Source: Saprospiraceae bacterium
Lineage (GTDB): Bacteria > Bacteroidota > Bacteroidia > Chitinophagales > Saprospiraceae
Assembly: GCA_027488935.1 (NCBI GenBank)
Contig: JAIYAP010000012.1
Coordinates: 1-64,000 of the forward strand
Length of the DNA: 64,000 nt
Direction of reading: 5' to 3'
Shown: in pieces, positions 17,173 through 25,552 of the stretch
Numbering within the stretch: position 1 is the first letter of the stretch
How the letters are laid out: the number at the start of each line of letters is the position of its first letter
Translations under genes and position numbers: made by a program
The notes under the pieces: model-generated
What the model was told of the DNA's origin: nothing
The model's input: only the letters and a program-made list of their open reading frames with translations
The model's database searches: none

Positions 17173-17574
17173 ATGTCAGAAAATATAAAAAATGCTCCGA
17201 ATGATGCCCTTTGGTGTTATTACAGCGATCTGCCCTCGGTGCTGAGTTATGCAAAGCCGCCTGAAACACCTTTGCCACCCCCCGAATTGCCGGATAAAAA
17301 ATTGCCTTACACGGAGCGGGAACTCGATCGTATCATTGAAATGGCCTGGGAAGACCGAACGCCGTTTGAGGCGATTGAACGACAATTTGGCATCAAAGAA
17401 AAGGATGTCATCAAACTCATGCGCCGCCACTTAAAGCGCACCAGTTTTAATTTATGGCGCAAGCGCACCAATGGCCAAACCACCAAACACGAAAAACTGC
17501 GCGTTACGGGCATTGATCGCTTCAAATCGAGGATGCAACGCACCGTAACGCACAATAAAATTTCAAAAAGATAA
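17173..17574 (+). CDS. TIGR03643 / DUF2805 family protein
   Basis: The 133-residue protein contains the conserved block ERELDRIIEMAWEDRTPF, EAIERQFGIKEKDVIKLMRR and FNLWRKRTNGQTTKH (about residues 45-115). This defines a small family (TIGR03643, DUF2805) of unknown function common in Bacteroidota and Proteobacteria. The block looks like a helix-turn-helix with a basic tail, so nucleic-acid binding is plausible. The N-terminal 40 residues are proline-rich and less typical. Upstream, TACCTTGG at about 17100 with TTTG 18 bases before it could serve as promoter. It converges on the C1 peptidase gene 14 bases away. Confidence 0.85.
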   Translation: MSENIKNAPNDALWCYYSDLPSVLSYAKPPETPLPPPELPDKKLPYTERELDRIIEMAWEDRTPFEAIERQFGIKEKDVIKLMRRHLKRTSFNLWRKRTNGQTTKHEKLRVTGIDRFKSRMQRTVTHNKISKR

Positions 17575-17588
17575 AGGCTATTTAACCT

Positions 17589-18743
17589 CTAAAGGCCCAG
17601 TTTTTGACGGATTGCCGCCGGAATGGCGTCTTTATGCACCAACATCGACATGGTTTTGGCGCGGAAATAAGGCTGAGAAACGTATATGTAGCCGTTCATT
17701 TCCTTTTTTACCGTTCCCCAGGAATTTTTCACAATATAATATTTCGTTCCTGCCTGGTCTTTCACCAACCCGGTGATATGCATGCCATGATCATCCGTCG
17801 TGCTCAGCTCATCAAAGCCGCGCTGGCGATCTTCCTGGCTGGCTATTTTTTCGCGACCCGGAACTTTCCAAAGGGAATCACGCTGGCCAGCACTCAAATC
17901 TTCCCATGCTTTTTCGGGCCACAACGCCAGGCCTTCTTTTGCCGAAAACGACTTTTCACTCACATCGCTGGCCCACACAATCGAAAACCCTTTTTCCACG
18001 GCATTGTCGGCTACTTGTACAAACTCATCAATAGGCAGGTTGTAAAATTGGCCATTCGACCAGTTATCCGACACTTCCAGCACAAAAGATTTGTAAAACG
18101 GGTGGTGGGAATAGGAAGTAAGCGGCACATAATCTTCTAATTTGATGCCGAGGCTTTGGAAATAGCTTTGTGGCGTATAGGATTTGCCATTTACCTCAAA
18201 TTGCGCTGGCGGCGTGCCCATATAGCCATCCATTGCGCCGATGTAGGCATTTTTCCATTGCGTACTCAGTTTTCCATCGGGCATTTTATTCACCGCTTCG
18301 AGGATCGATTTCAACACGGCTTCCATTTCACCGTGTACGGGTTTGTCTTGTCCGGTCGGAAAACCAGCGTACGCCGATTGCGGAACGATACCGTATTTGC
18401 GGATCAAATTGATCGCATCGTGTGTTTCCGCACCCTGACCGAAGGCCGTTGCGCCCTGGCGGCGTACATAATTTTCGGCCCGATCAATATAACCAGCGCG
18501 CACCACATACATTTCGCTCAGGTCTACCGGTGGTTTTCCCATACGCAGCAATTCGCTTTCAAAAAAAGAATTGGCCGAATAAACCCAGCAAGTGCCCGAT
18601 TTGAACTGGTTTTTTACATCGGTAACACCCGCTTTTTTCACCACTGAAAATTTGTATTCATTCAGGGCGGTTGGAAGTTCCTGCGCCGTAAGCCGGACCA
18701 TGACAGCCAATAGCAGCAACAGGGAAAGGATGGATTTTTTCAT
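17589..18743 (-). CDS. Secreted C1 family cysteine peptidase (bleomycin hydrolase-like)
   Basis: The 384-residue protein has a signal peptide (first 20 residues, cut before QELP) and a papain-fold C1 domain of the PepC/bleomycin-hydrolase branch. The active-site cysteine is C52 in GTCWVYS, the histidine H322 in DDHGMHITG and the asparagine N340 in IVKNSWG. The sequence FESELLRMGK and the inserted segment before the histidine fit this branch. Unlike cytosolic PepC, it is exported, so it likely trims peptides in the periplasm or outside. No partner gene is evident. Confidence 0.92.
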   Translation of the reverse strand: MKKSILSLLLLLAVMVRLTAQELPTALNEYKFSVVKKAGVTDVKNQFKSGTCWVYSANSFFESELLRMGKPPVDLSEMYVVRAGYIDRAENYVRRQGATAFGQGAETHDAINLIRKYGIVPQSAYAGFPTGQDKPVHGEMEAVLKSILEAVNKMPDGKLSTQWKNAYIGAMDGYMGTPPAQFEVNGKSYTPQSYFQSLGIKLEDYVPLTSYSHHPFYKSFVLEVSDNWSNGQFYNLPIDEFVQVADNAVEKGFSIVWASDVSEKSFSAKEGLALWPEKAWEDLSAGQRDSLWKVPGREKIASQEDRQRGFDELSTTDDHGMHITGLVKDQAGTKYYIVKNSWGTVKKEMNGYIYVSQPYFRAKTMSMLVHKDAIPAAIRQKLGL

Positions 18744-19044
18744 AAGTCGTCGAAAGTTTGACCCAGATTTAAATGGATTTGAAGGATAGATGGATAAGAA
18801 AAATCGATTTTCAATGGATTAGAAGACCGCTATTTTCATAACCACCTTGTGTTGACTATAGGTAGACGTTTTGAGGGCGAAAAATCGAATAATATTTGGT
18901 ATTTAAATGCAATCTTCGATCAGATACCCGGATTTACATCTAAATGCCGCATCTTCCCTGTTTGGTGGCTAAAAAGAAATCTTGCTGCTGGGCCTGTAAC
19001 TTATCTTCGAAGTTGTTTACTTTCGGCCTTCAAATCCGTTGAAT
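18744..19044. other. Non-coding gap of 301 bases
   Basis: Divergent upstream region of the C1 peptidase and the hydroxylase-type gene. TATCTTCG (about 19003-19010) and TACTTTCG (about 19019-19026) on the plus strand are possible -7 boxes for the latter, but neither has TTTG at the right distance. No small gene was seen. Confidence 0.5.
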
Positions 19045-19902
19045 ATGGAATCCATCGTACAGTACTTTGAAAACATCCCATCGTCGCACCGCAGCGCAAT
19101 TTTGATCGGAGGGCTTACCCTCTTCCTTTCGTTAGAATCGATCGTTCCGTTGTTCCGTTGGCAATATAATAAGTGGAAACACTTGGGCATCAACCTGTTT
19201 TTCACCTTTACCACCGTATTGGTCAATTTCATGATGGCCTCCATTTTGTTACTTACCTGCGATTGGGTGGTCGCACATCATTTTGGCATCTTGCAATGGT
19301 TGCCCTCCATGGGCTTACTTTGGTACACCATTTTGGGCTTGTTGTTACTGGATTTGATTGGCGCTTATTTTGTGCATTGGGCCGAACACAAAGTAAAATG
19401 GATGTGGCGTTTTCATTTGGTACACCATACCGACCCGCATGTGGATACCACCACGGCTAACCGGCATCATCCGGGCGAAAGTGTATTTCGCTTTGTTTTT
19501 ACCACCCTGGGCGTTTTGGTTGCCGGAGCACCGATTTATTTGGTGTTTTTATACCAATCCTTATCTGCGGCGCTTTCGCAGTTTAACCATGCCAATATTC
19601 AGTTTCCAAAGCGTTTGGAGCAAATATTGCGTTGGGTATTGGTAACGCCCTCCATGCATCGGGTGCACCATCATTATGTATTGCCGTACACCGATTCCAA
19701 TTTTGGCAATATTTTTTCCGTTTGGGACCACCTGTTTGGCACCTACGCACAGTTGCCCAACGAACAATTGATTTTCGGGATTGATACCCACCAGGAAACT
19801 GCCGAACACTCCAACATCGGTAACTTGCTCAAAATCCCGTTTCAAACCTATCGCCCGCCCGTCGGGGCCAAATTTGATTCAGAAAACAATTCAGATCAAT
19901 AG
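19045..19902 (+). CDS. Sterol desaturase / fatty acid hydroxylase family protein
   Basis: The 285-residue membrane protein belongs to the non-heme di-iron hydroxylase superfamily. The histidine clusters are in order: HWAEH, FHLVHHTD, a further NRHH pair, and HRVHHHYV near the end. Four or more hydrophobic segments precede and separate them. Members hydroxylate or desaturate sterols, fatty acids or carotenoids, and the substrate cannot be told from sequence. An in-frame TTG two codons earlier is possible, but the ATG gives the better N-terminus (MESIVQYF). It lies alone, on the same strand as rpsA, which has its own promoter. Confidence 0.9.
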   Translation: MESIVQYFENIPSSHRSAILIGGLTLFLSLESIVPLFRWQYNKWKHLGINLFFTFTTVLVNFMMASILLLTCDWVVAHHFGILQWLPSMGLLWYTILGLLLLDLIGAYFVHWAEHKVKWMWRFHLVHHTDPHVDTTTANRHHPGESVFRFVFTTLGVLVAGAPIYLVFLYQSLSAALSQFNHANIQFPKRLEQILRWVLVTPSMHRVHHHYVLPYTDSNFGNIFSVWDHLFGTYAQLPNEQLIFGIDTHQETAEHSNIGNLLKIPFQTYRPPVGAKFDSENNSDQ

Positions 19903-19933
19903 TTTGTACATTGACGAAATAAGCTTACCTTCG
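19903..19933 (+). promoter_or_regulatory. Promoter of rpsA
   Basis: TTTG at 19903-19906, exactly 19 bases, then TACCTTCG at 19926-19933. This matches the Bacteroidota -33/-7 consensus, with TTCG in place of TTTG, a frequent variant. The leader to the rpsA start is about 95 bases, long enough for the S1 autoregulation known in other bacteria (inference). Confidence 0.7.
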
Positions 19934-20034
19934 CGCCCGCTTTTGAAAAAAGCAGGGACAAGGGTTTCGTCCCAATGTGAAATCCACATCTGTTTTACCA
20001 ATACTTAAAGTGCCCCGAACGACCCGTTACGCTT

Positions 20035-22185
20035 ATGTTATTAGAAGAAGAAAAAGAACCCCAATCTGAACAGGAAACCCCTTCTACTGAAGAAACCACC
20101 CCGGTTGAGGCAGTAGAAGAAACCCCGGCAGTAGTTGCCGAAACCATTGAAGAAGTCATTGAAGCGGCTCCAGCCGTGGTGGCTGAAATTCCTGAAGTTG
20201 CTGTGGAAGAAGTAGTTGCTCCTGTCGTTGCGGAAGTAGTTGCTCCTGTCGTTGAAGAAGAAGTTGCACCTGTAGTGGAAGAAGTAGTTGCTCCTGTTGT
20301 TGCAGAAGTAGTTACGCCTGCACCGGTGGCTCCTGCTAAAGTTGCGGCTGCAACAGAAGAAGAAGAGGAAGAAGAAGTTGAACTTCCAATTTTCGACCTG
20401 GTTGCAGCGGGCGGCAGCGCACATGATGATTTTAACTGGGAAATGGACAAACGCGGCGCGATCGCGTATTCTGCTGCCGACAAATCATCGTTGCTTAAAT
20501 TGTACGATGCTACCCTGAGCAATGTTACCGAAAATGAAATTATCCGCGGTCGGGTGAGCTCGATCAGCGGCGGCGACGTTGTACTGGATATCAATTACAA
20601 AAGTGATGGTCTGGTTCCAATGAACGAATTCCGCGACACCCCTGATATCAAACCAGGTGATGAAGTGGAAGTGTACGTGGAAAGCCAGGAAGACAGCCAG
20701 GGCCAATTGGGCCTTTCTCGCCGTAAAGCAAAAATCTTGCGCGCTTGGGAAAGCATCGTTGACTCTTTCAAAAATGGCACCATCATCCGCGGTTCTGTAA
20801 TTAGCAAAACCAAAGGTGGTTTGATCGTTGACTGTAATGGTCTTGAAACGTTCTTGCCAGGTTCACAAATTGACATCAAACCGGTTATTGACTACGATCA
20901 ATACGTTGGTAAAGTGATGGAGTTTAAAGTTGTGAAAGTAAACGAGCAAATCAAAAATGCCGTTGTTTCGCATAAAGCCCTCATTGAAAGCGATTTGGCT
21001 GAACAGCGCGAGCAAATCCTTGCCAGCCTCGAAAAAGGCCAGGTATTGGAAGGTATCGTTAAAAATATCACCGACTTCGGTGCGTTCCTTGATTTGGGCG
21101 GCGTCGACGGTCTGTTGTACATCACCGATATCAGCTGGGGCCGTATTGCACACCCAAGCGAAGTATTGGCGCTCAACCAGCGTATCAACGTGGTGGTACT
21201 CGATTTCGACGAAAACAAAAAACGGATCAGCCTCGGCCTCAAGCAACTTACGCCCCACCCATGGGAAGTACTCACTGCGGAGGTTACAGAAGGTTCGATC
21301 GTTAAAGGCAAAATCGTTAACATCGAAGATTACGGCGCATTTGTTGAAATTCAACCGGGCGTAGAAGGCCTGATCCACATCAGCGAAATCAGCTGGGGCA
21401 ATCAGAGCATCAACGCTAAAGAATTCTTCAAAATGGGCCAGGAAGTGGAAGCGCGCGTCGTAACCATCGACCGTTCTGACCGCAAAATGTCCCTGTCCAT
21501 CAAACAATTGACTGCTGATCCTTGGAGCGAAATCGAAGGTCGCTTCCCAATCAACAGCCACCACAACGGTACCGTGAAAAATATCACGAACTACGGTATT
21601 TTCGTAGAACTGTCGGAAGGTGTTGGTGGTATGGTGCATATCAGCGACTTGAGCTGGACCAAACGCTACGCACACCCAAGCGAATTTACCAAAGTAGGTA
21701 ATAGCCTGGAAGTGTTGGTGTTGGACATCGATAAAGACAAACGTCAAATCAGCCTCGGCCACAAACAAACGCAAGAAAATCCATGGGACGGCTTCGAAGG
21801 CATGTTCCCTGTTGGATCGTACCACGAAGCAACCGCGATCAAACGCGACGACAAAGGGGCTACGTTCCAATTGCCACACGGCCTGGAAGCGTTTGCACCT
21901 GCCAAACATATCCGCAAAGACGACGGACAGCCTGTTAACCCAGGTGACGTGGTAACCGTGAAAGTGATCGAATTCAACAAAGACGACCGCCGGATCCTGG
22001 TTTCTCACACCCGCTACTTAGAGGATTTGAAATACAAAGCAGAAGCAGCAGTGAAAGCAGAGCGCGCGAAAGAAGATGGCGAGCAACAATCAGTAATCGC
22101 TGATGTACAGAAAAAAGTAGAAAAGGAAACCTTCGGTGACCTGGCTGCTTTGGCTCAATTGAAAGAACAACTCGACAAAGAGTAA
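20035..22185 (+). CDS. rpsA: 30S ribosomal protein S1 with acidic N-terminal extension
   Basis: S1 binds mRNA and helps the 30S subunit start translation. The 716-residue protein carries six S1/OB domains in its last 560 residues, beginning at about GRVSSISGG, GSVISKTKGG, GIVKNITDFG, GKIVNIEDYG, GTVKNITNYG and the weaker EATAIKRDDKG. The first about 120 residues are an acidic, Ala/Val/Pro-rich low-complexity extension made of repeats like EEVVAPVVAE, encoded by imperfect direct repeats of about 30 bases. The extension is absent from E. coli S1 (557 residues) and accounts for the extra length. A strong terminator follows. Confidence 0.97.
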   Translation: MLLEEEKEPQSEQETPSTEETTPVEAVEETPAVVAETIEEVIEAAPAVVAEIPEVAVEEVVAPVVAEVVAPVVEEEVAPVVEEVVAPVVAEVVTPAPVAPAKVAAATEEEEEEEVELPIFDLVAAGGSAHDDFNWEMDKRGAIAYSAADKSSLLKLYDATLSNVTENEIIRGRVSSISGGDVVLDINYKSDGLVPMNEFRDTPDIKPGDEVEVYVESQEDSQGQLGLSRRKAKILRAWESIVDSFKNGTIIRGSVISKTKGGLIVDCNGLETFLPGSQIDIKPVIDYDQYVGKVMEFKVVKVNEQIKNAVVSHKALIESDLAEQREQILASLEKGQVLEGIVKNITDFGAFLDLGGVDGLLYITDISWGRIAHPSEVLALNQRINVVVLDFDENKKRISLGLKQLTPHPWEVLTAEVTEGSIVKGKIVNIEDYGAFVEIQPGVEGLIHISEISWGNQSINAKEFFKMGQEVEARVVTIDRSDRKMSLSIKQLTADPWSEIEGRFPINSHHNGTVKNITNYGIFVELSEGVGGMVHISDLSWTKRYAHPSEFTKVGNSLEVLVLDIDKDKRQISLGHKQTQENPWDGFEGMFPVGSYHEATAIKRDDKGATFQLPHGLEAFAPAKHIRKDDGQPVNPGDVVTVKVIEFNKDDRRILVSHTRYLEDLKYKAEAAVKAERAKEDGEQQSVIADVQKKVEKETFGDLAALAQLKEQLDKE

Positions 22186-22210
22186 GATCCGAAAGGATCA
22201 TAGATGGAAT

Positions 22211-22249
22211 AAAAAACGCCCTGCTGTTGATTCAGCGGGGCGTTTTTTT
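22211..22249 (+). terminator. Rho-independent terminator of rpsA
   Basis: ACGCCC-T-GCTG pairs with CAGC-G-GGGCGT around a TTGATT loop and is followed by seven T. The A-run in front makes it usable from both sides. Confidence 0.85.
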
Positions 22250-22297
22250 ATGTGCCATGTGGAGATGGTAAACGATTGCAAATCTTGGGAAGACCAA

Positions 22298-22400
22298 CTC
22301 GCTCGCGCGCGGGTCTACCGCGTGTGTCGATCATTGGGGCTCTGCCCCACGGGTAGAACCCGTATGATCGACACACGCGGTAGAACCGCGCGCGAGCGGG
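22298..22400. repeat. 103-bp palindromic element with two inner hairpins
   Basis: Arms of 37 bases (22298-22334 and 22364-22400) are complementary with two mismatches. The 29-base middle is itself two perfect hairpins: GGGGC-TCT-GCCCC (22336-22348) and ACGGGT-AGA-ACCCGT (22349-22363). The whole can fold as a long stem topped by two small hairpins. It lies between convergent genes, after the rpsA terminator, and is GC-rich in a mixed context. It resembles a REP/BIME-like or small palindromic mobile element. No protein frame is credible. Confidence 0.85.
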
Positions 22401-22528
22401 TTTATAATAGATGGAATAACATGCGTCATCCCGAATTTTGGTTTTCACTAAAATTCGGGACCACAAGTATCCTGCAAAAAATCCTTAATAAAACGAACAG
22501 AAAATCCCAAGGCTACCCAAATAACGTT

Positions 22529-23419
22529 TTACCCGTTGCTAGCCACCAAATGCCGGGCCTGCCCAACCCAGTCTTCCTGATAAATCTTGCCCGGACTGAT
22601 ATTCAGCGCCTTGGCGAAAGCGACGATGGATTGGTCGTCCCATTTACTGATTTGCTCAAAAGTATAAATGCCCAAAACATACAACTGCTGCTCCGAAAAT
22701 GGCGTAATTCCGTTGATGATCTTCAAATCATCTTTGTGCTCTGGAGCGGCCGGGCCACCTTTACGGTCGGCTTGCGCGCCCGATTGTTTGCGGGCAGGTT
22801 GCGCTTTGTGTTGTACCTGTAGTTGTTCTAATTGTAAGTTTTCGATTTCGATGCGGGCAATCTCCAGTTCGCGGTGCAAGCGTGCGCGTTCCGACTCAAG
22901 GTTGGAAGCAGCCTGTTCGACTGAAGCCATTTTTTGTTGCATACGCTGGAAATCCTGATATATCAGTTGCCAGGCTTCTAATTCCTCCTGCATTTTATTT
23001 AATTCTGCAGTGAGTGCATCATTTTGGGTATTTAAATGTTGGGTAAGTAATTCGAGGGCTGCCACTTTTTGCGCATATTGGGCTGCGTTGGCTTCGGCAC
23101 GCTCGGCACGGAGGGTAAGCGATTGATCCTGGGTTTGTCGGCGGGACTGATCGGATTCAAATTGGACAAATTGTTGCCGCATGGTGCCCAATTCGAGCGT
23201 TACTTTCTTAAAATCCGCCTCGCGCAACTCATGTTGATGCTTCAAGTGTGTATAGAGCCGGGCCAAAGTATTTTTTTCCTGCTCGGTACGTTCAAGGGTA
23301 TTTCGAACGTTTCGCTCAGGCAATGCAGCGCGCAAAGACCATCCGATGATGATGCCCGCTACTGTAAAAACTCCCCAAACGAGCCAGTAAAAAACTGGAT
23401 CCTGCATGAAATCGTCCAT
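22529..23419 (-). CDS. Membrane-anchored coiled-coil protein with C-terminal helix-hairpin-helix domain
   Basis: The 296-residue protein has a single N-terminal membrane helix (about residues 10-30) and a long coiled coil (about 35-195, rich in E, Q, A, L heptads). A short basic linker with KPARKQSGAQADRKGG follows. The C-terminal domain is the type seen as DLKxIxGI(T/G)P ... LxxxGIxTFxQ(I/L) (about residues 228-290: DDLKIINGITPF, VLGIYTFEQIS, EDWVGQARHL). This helix-hairpin-helix module is found fused to many unrelated proteins and is thought to bind DNA or proteins. Function unknown. The minus-strand box TACCTTTG at 23443-23450 is a probable -7 element about 25 bases before the start. Confidence 0.8.
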   Translation of the reverse strand: MDDFMQDPVFYWLVWGVFTVAGIIIGWSLRAALPERNVRNTLERTEQEKNTLARLYTHLKHQHELREADFKKVTLELGTMRQQFVQFESDQSRRQTQDQSLTLRAERAEANAAQYAQKVAALELLTQHLNTQNDALTAELNKMQEELEAWQLIYQDFQRMQQKMASVEQAASNLESERARLHRELEIARIEIENLQLEQLQVQHKAQPARKQSGAQADRKGGPAAPEHKDDLKIINGITPFSEQQLYVLGIYTFEQISKWDDQSIVAFAKALNISPGKIYQEDWVGQARHLVASNG

Positions 23420-23585
23420 GACGGCAAATTAACATTTTGACCAAAGGTAGTGCAATATACGTAAAAATTGCGCACTTTACACGTTTTTTGCACTTTATAA
23501 AGGCAAAATTTTAAAATATTCATTTAAAACAGGATAAAAATCAGTAAACCTTGTCATTTTTTGGGTTTGTCCGTACCAATTTAGC

Positions 23586-25004
23586 ATGAAAAATTCACCA
23601 TTTGTCTTGCTCGTTTATTGTTTGCTGCAGTGTATTCCTGCGGTTGCACAACAGCCTTTAACCGATAGCAATTATGTCTATATTGATACAATTCTGCTGG
23701 AAGGGAACCGTAAAACCAAAAATGCACTCCTGTTCCGGGACCTCGAATTCCGGCAAGGCGATTCGATCCTGCGCGCCGATTTGGAGGCAACCCTAAGACG
23801 CAACAGCCTGCGCCTGCTCAACCTCAATTTGTTTACCATCGTGGACATTCAGGTGGTGGAGTGGCGTCCAGGAAACCACGCGGTGCTGCGTATCAAAATG
23901 ATCGAAACCTGGTTTGTGTTGCCCATTCCCGTGTTCGAACTCTCCGACCGCAACTTCAATGTCTGGTGGAAACAATTTAATCGATCACTTCGAAGGGTCA
24001 ATTACGGATTGGACCTGGTGCACAACAACGTAAGCGGGTATGCCGATCGACTTAAACTGCGCTTTGGGGCGGGTTTTAACAATATTTATGAAGTTGCCTA
24101 CCGATTGCCACCCCTCAACAAGGGACAAACCCTGCAACTACAAACCTCGCTCGCGTACACACGCCAGCACGAGGTCGCCTACACCACTACCGACAACATT
24201 GTACGCTTCCGACGGGACCCAAATGCCTGGAATATTACGCAAATCCTGGGAACCGTTAACCTCAACTGGCGACCCGGACTCAATAATTTCCACAATTTCA
24301 TCCTCGAATACCGCGATATTCGCGTGAGTGATTCCATTGGAGTCATTTTAAATCCCGATTTTTTTCTGAACGCCCGCACCCAACAGCAGCATTTTAGCTT
24401 GGTGTATATCGGTACCCAAGACCTGCGCGATATCCGGCCATATCCCCTGCATGGCACTTTTTCGAGGATAGAAATCCGACAAAATGGGCTGCTCCCTACC
24501 GATGACCTGCATTTGTTCCGGGTTTTTGCTGAACGCGCCTGGTATTTTCCGGTGGTCAAAAATTTATATGCCGATATCGCCATCAAGGGCCGCACCAGTT
24601 TGCCGCGCCGAAAACCGCCCTATTACAACAACCAGGCATTGGGCTATTTTGGCAACTTTGTGCGCGGATACGAATATATTGTGTCTGATGGATTGGATTT
24701 TGCCGTACTCAAGACCGCCTTTCACTTCGAATTTTTAAACCGGGTATTTCAATTGGGGAAATTTATGCCCCTCAAAACCTTTAAAACCTTGCCCCTCAAA
24801 TTATACCTGTCGTTCAACAACGACACCGGATTTTCCAACGATCCATATTATCGGGTGGGCAATCCGTTGGTTAACAAACTTTTATACGGATATGGCGTGG
24901 GCCTGGATATGGTAGCCTGGTACAACAAAACCGCGCGGTTCGAATTCAGCTGGAACGATATTGGGCAGCGCGGCTTCTTCCTGCGCATCGACTCCGGGTT
25001 TTAA
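23586..25004 (+). CDS. BamA/TamA-like outer membrane protein
   Basis: The 472-residue protein has a signal peptide (MKNSPFVLLVYCLLQCIPAV, cut before QQP). One POTRA domain follows (about residues 30-105: DTILLEGNRKTKNALLFRDL and LNLFTIVDIQV). A C-terminal beta-barrel contains FGNFVRGYEY and the aromatic end LRIDSGF. This is the Omp85 build, but with a single POTRA and a shorter barrel than BamA, so it is an accessory assembly or translocation protein and not the main BamA (inference). It probably stands alone and is followed by a strong terminator. Confidence 0.88.
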   Translation: MKNSPFVLLVYCLLQCIPAVAQQPLTDSNYVYIDTILLEGNRKTKNALLFRDLEFRQGDSILRADLEATLRRNSLRLLNLNLFTIVDIQVVEWRPGNHAVLRIKMIETWFVLPIPVFELSDRNFNVWWKQFNRSLRRVNYGLDLVHNNVSGYADRLKLRFGAGFNNIYEVAYRLPPLNKGQTLQLQTSLAYTRQHEVAYTTTDNIVRFRRDPNAWNITQILGTVNLNWRPGLNNFHNFILEYRDIRVSDSIGVILNPDFFLNARTQQQHFSLVYIGTQDLRDIRPYPLHGTFSRIEIRQNGLLPTDDLHLFRVFAERAWYFPVVKNLYADIAIKGRTSLPRRKPPYYNNQALGYFGNFVRGYEYIVSDGLDFAVLKTAFHFEFLNRVFQLGKFMPLKTFKTLPLKLYLSFNNDTGFSNDPYYRVGNPLVNKLLYGYGVGLDMVAWYNKTARFEFSWNDIGQRGFFLRIDSGF

Positions 25005-25009
25005 AAAAC

Positions 25010-25045
25010 AAAGCCCCCGTTTCGACATCCGAAACGAGGGCTTTT
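25010..25045. terminator. Bidirectional terminator
   Basis: AAAGCCC-CCGTTTCG and CGAAACG-AGGGCTTT form a long stem around ACATC, with A- and T-runs at the two sides. It serves both the BamA-like gene (plus) and the small gene that ends at 25071 (minus). Confidence 0.85.
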
Positions 25046-25070
25046 GCGAAAAAGAGCGGGCTAGGTTTGG

Positions 25071-25310
25071 TTAGAGCATAGCCTCAAAAGCTGTTTTTGT
25101 GCTGTATTGCAGGATATTACTCAGAACTGCCTCAGATGGGTTGAACTGGACCTTGGGGAGTTGGGTTTTGGCATGCAACAACTGATTAAACAGGGCATGC
25201 ATTTCAGGATCATCTTCAATGCTATGCGCCATCTCAGCAGCGGCTCCTGCTGGCATCTCATGGTACAAAAATTGTACGAGATCATCATAATATGTGTAGG
25301 TTTCTTCCAT
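25071..25310 (-). CDS. Small conserved hypothetical protein
   Basis: From the ATG at 25310 the product is 79 residues (MEETYTYYDDLVQFLYHEMP...). Two other in-frame ATGs lie up to 18 codons upstream (25346, 25364). The pattern of an N-terminal LVQFLYHEM helix, an acidic EDDPEMHALFNQLLHA stretch and a C-terminal SNILQYS helix resembles small Bacteroidota proteins with an anti-sigma-factor-like helical fold. It has no membrane segment and no Cys/His zinc motif, so I give no function. It shares the bidirectional terminator with the BamA-like gene. Confidence 0.7.
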   Translation of the reverse strand: MEETYTYYDDLVQFLYHEMPAGAAAEMAHSIEDDPEMHALFNQLLHAKTQLPKVQFNPSEAVLSNILQYSTKTAFEAML

Positions 25311-25552
25311 AGGCTGGATGCCGATTTGCGTTTTAAATTCGGACATAAAACACCACCAGGGCAATGCTTATTGTTTTTTCTTACAAAATAATTCAGACTT
25401 TAACATAAATCTAGCCAAAAAATAATGGGCTTAAACGTTTTTTACCTATACAAGGTATCAAAATGCCCATTTCATGTGTGTAATCGCTGCCTTGTTTGCA
25501 TCCACCTACCTGTTCCACTTATTTATTGATTTAAAAACACCACGATTAAGCC

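Noticed and set aside
20863-22008. 381-codon open frame antisense to rpsA
   Set aside because: Shadow of the S1 domains on the other strand; composition is not protein-like.
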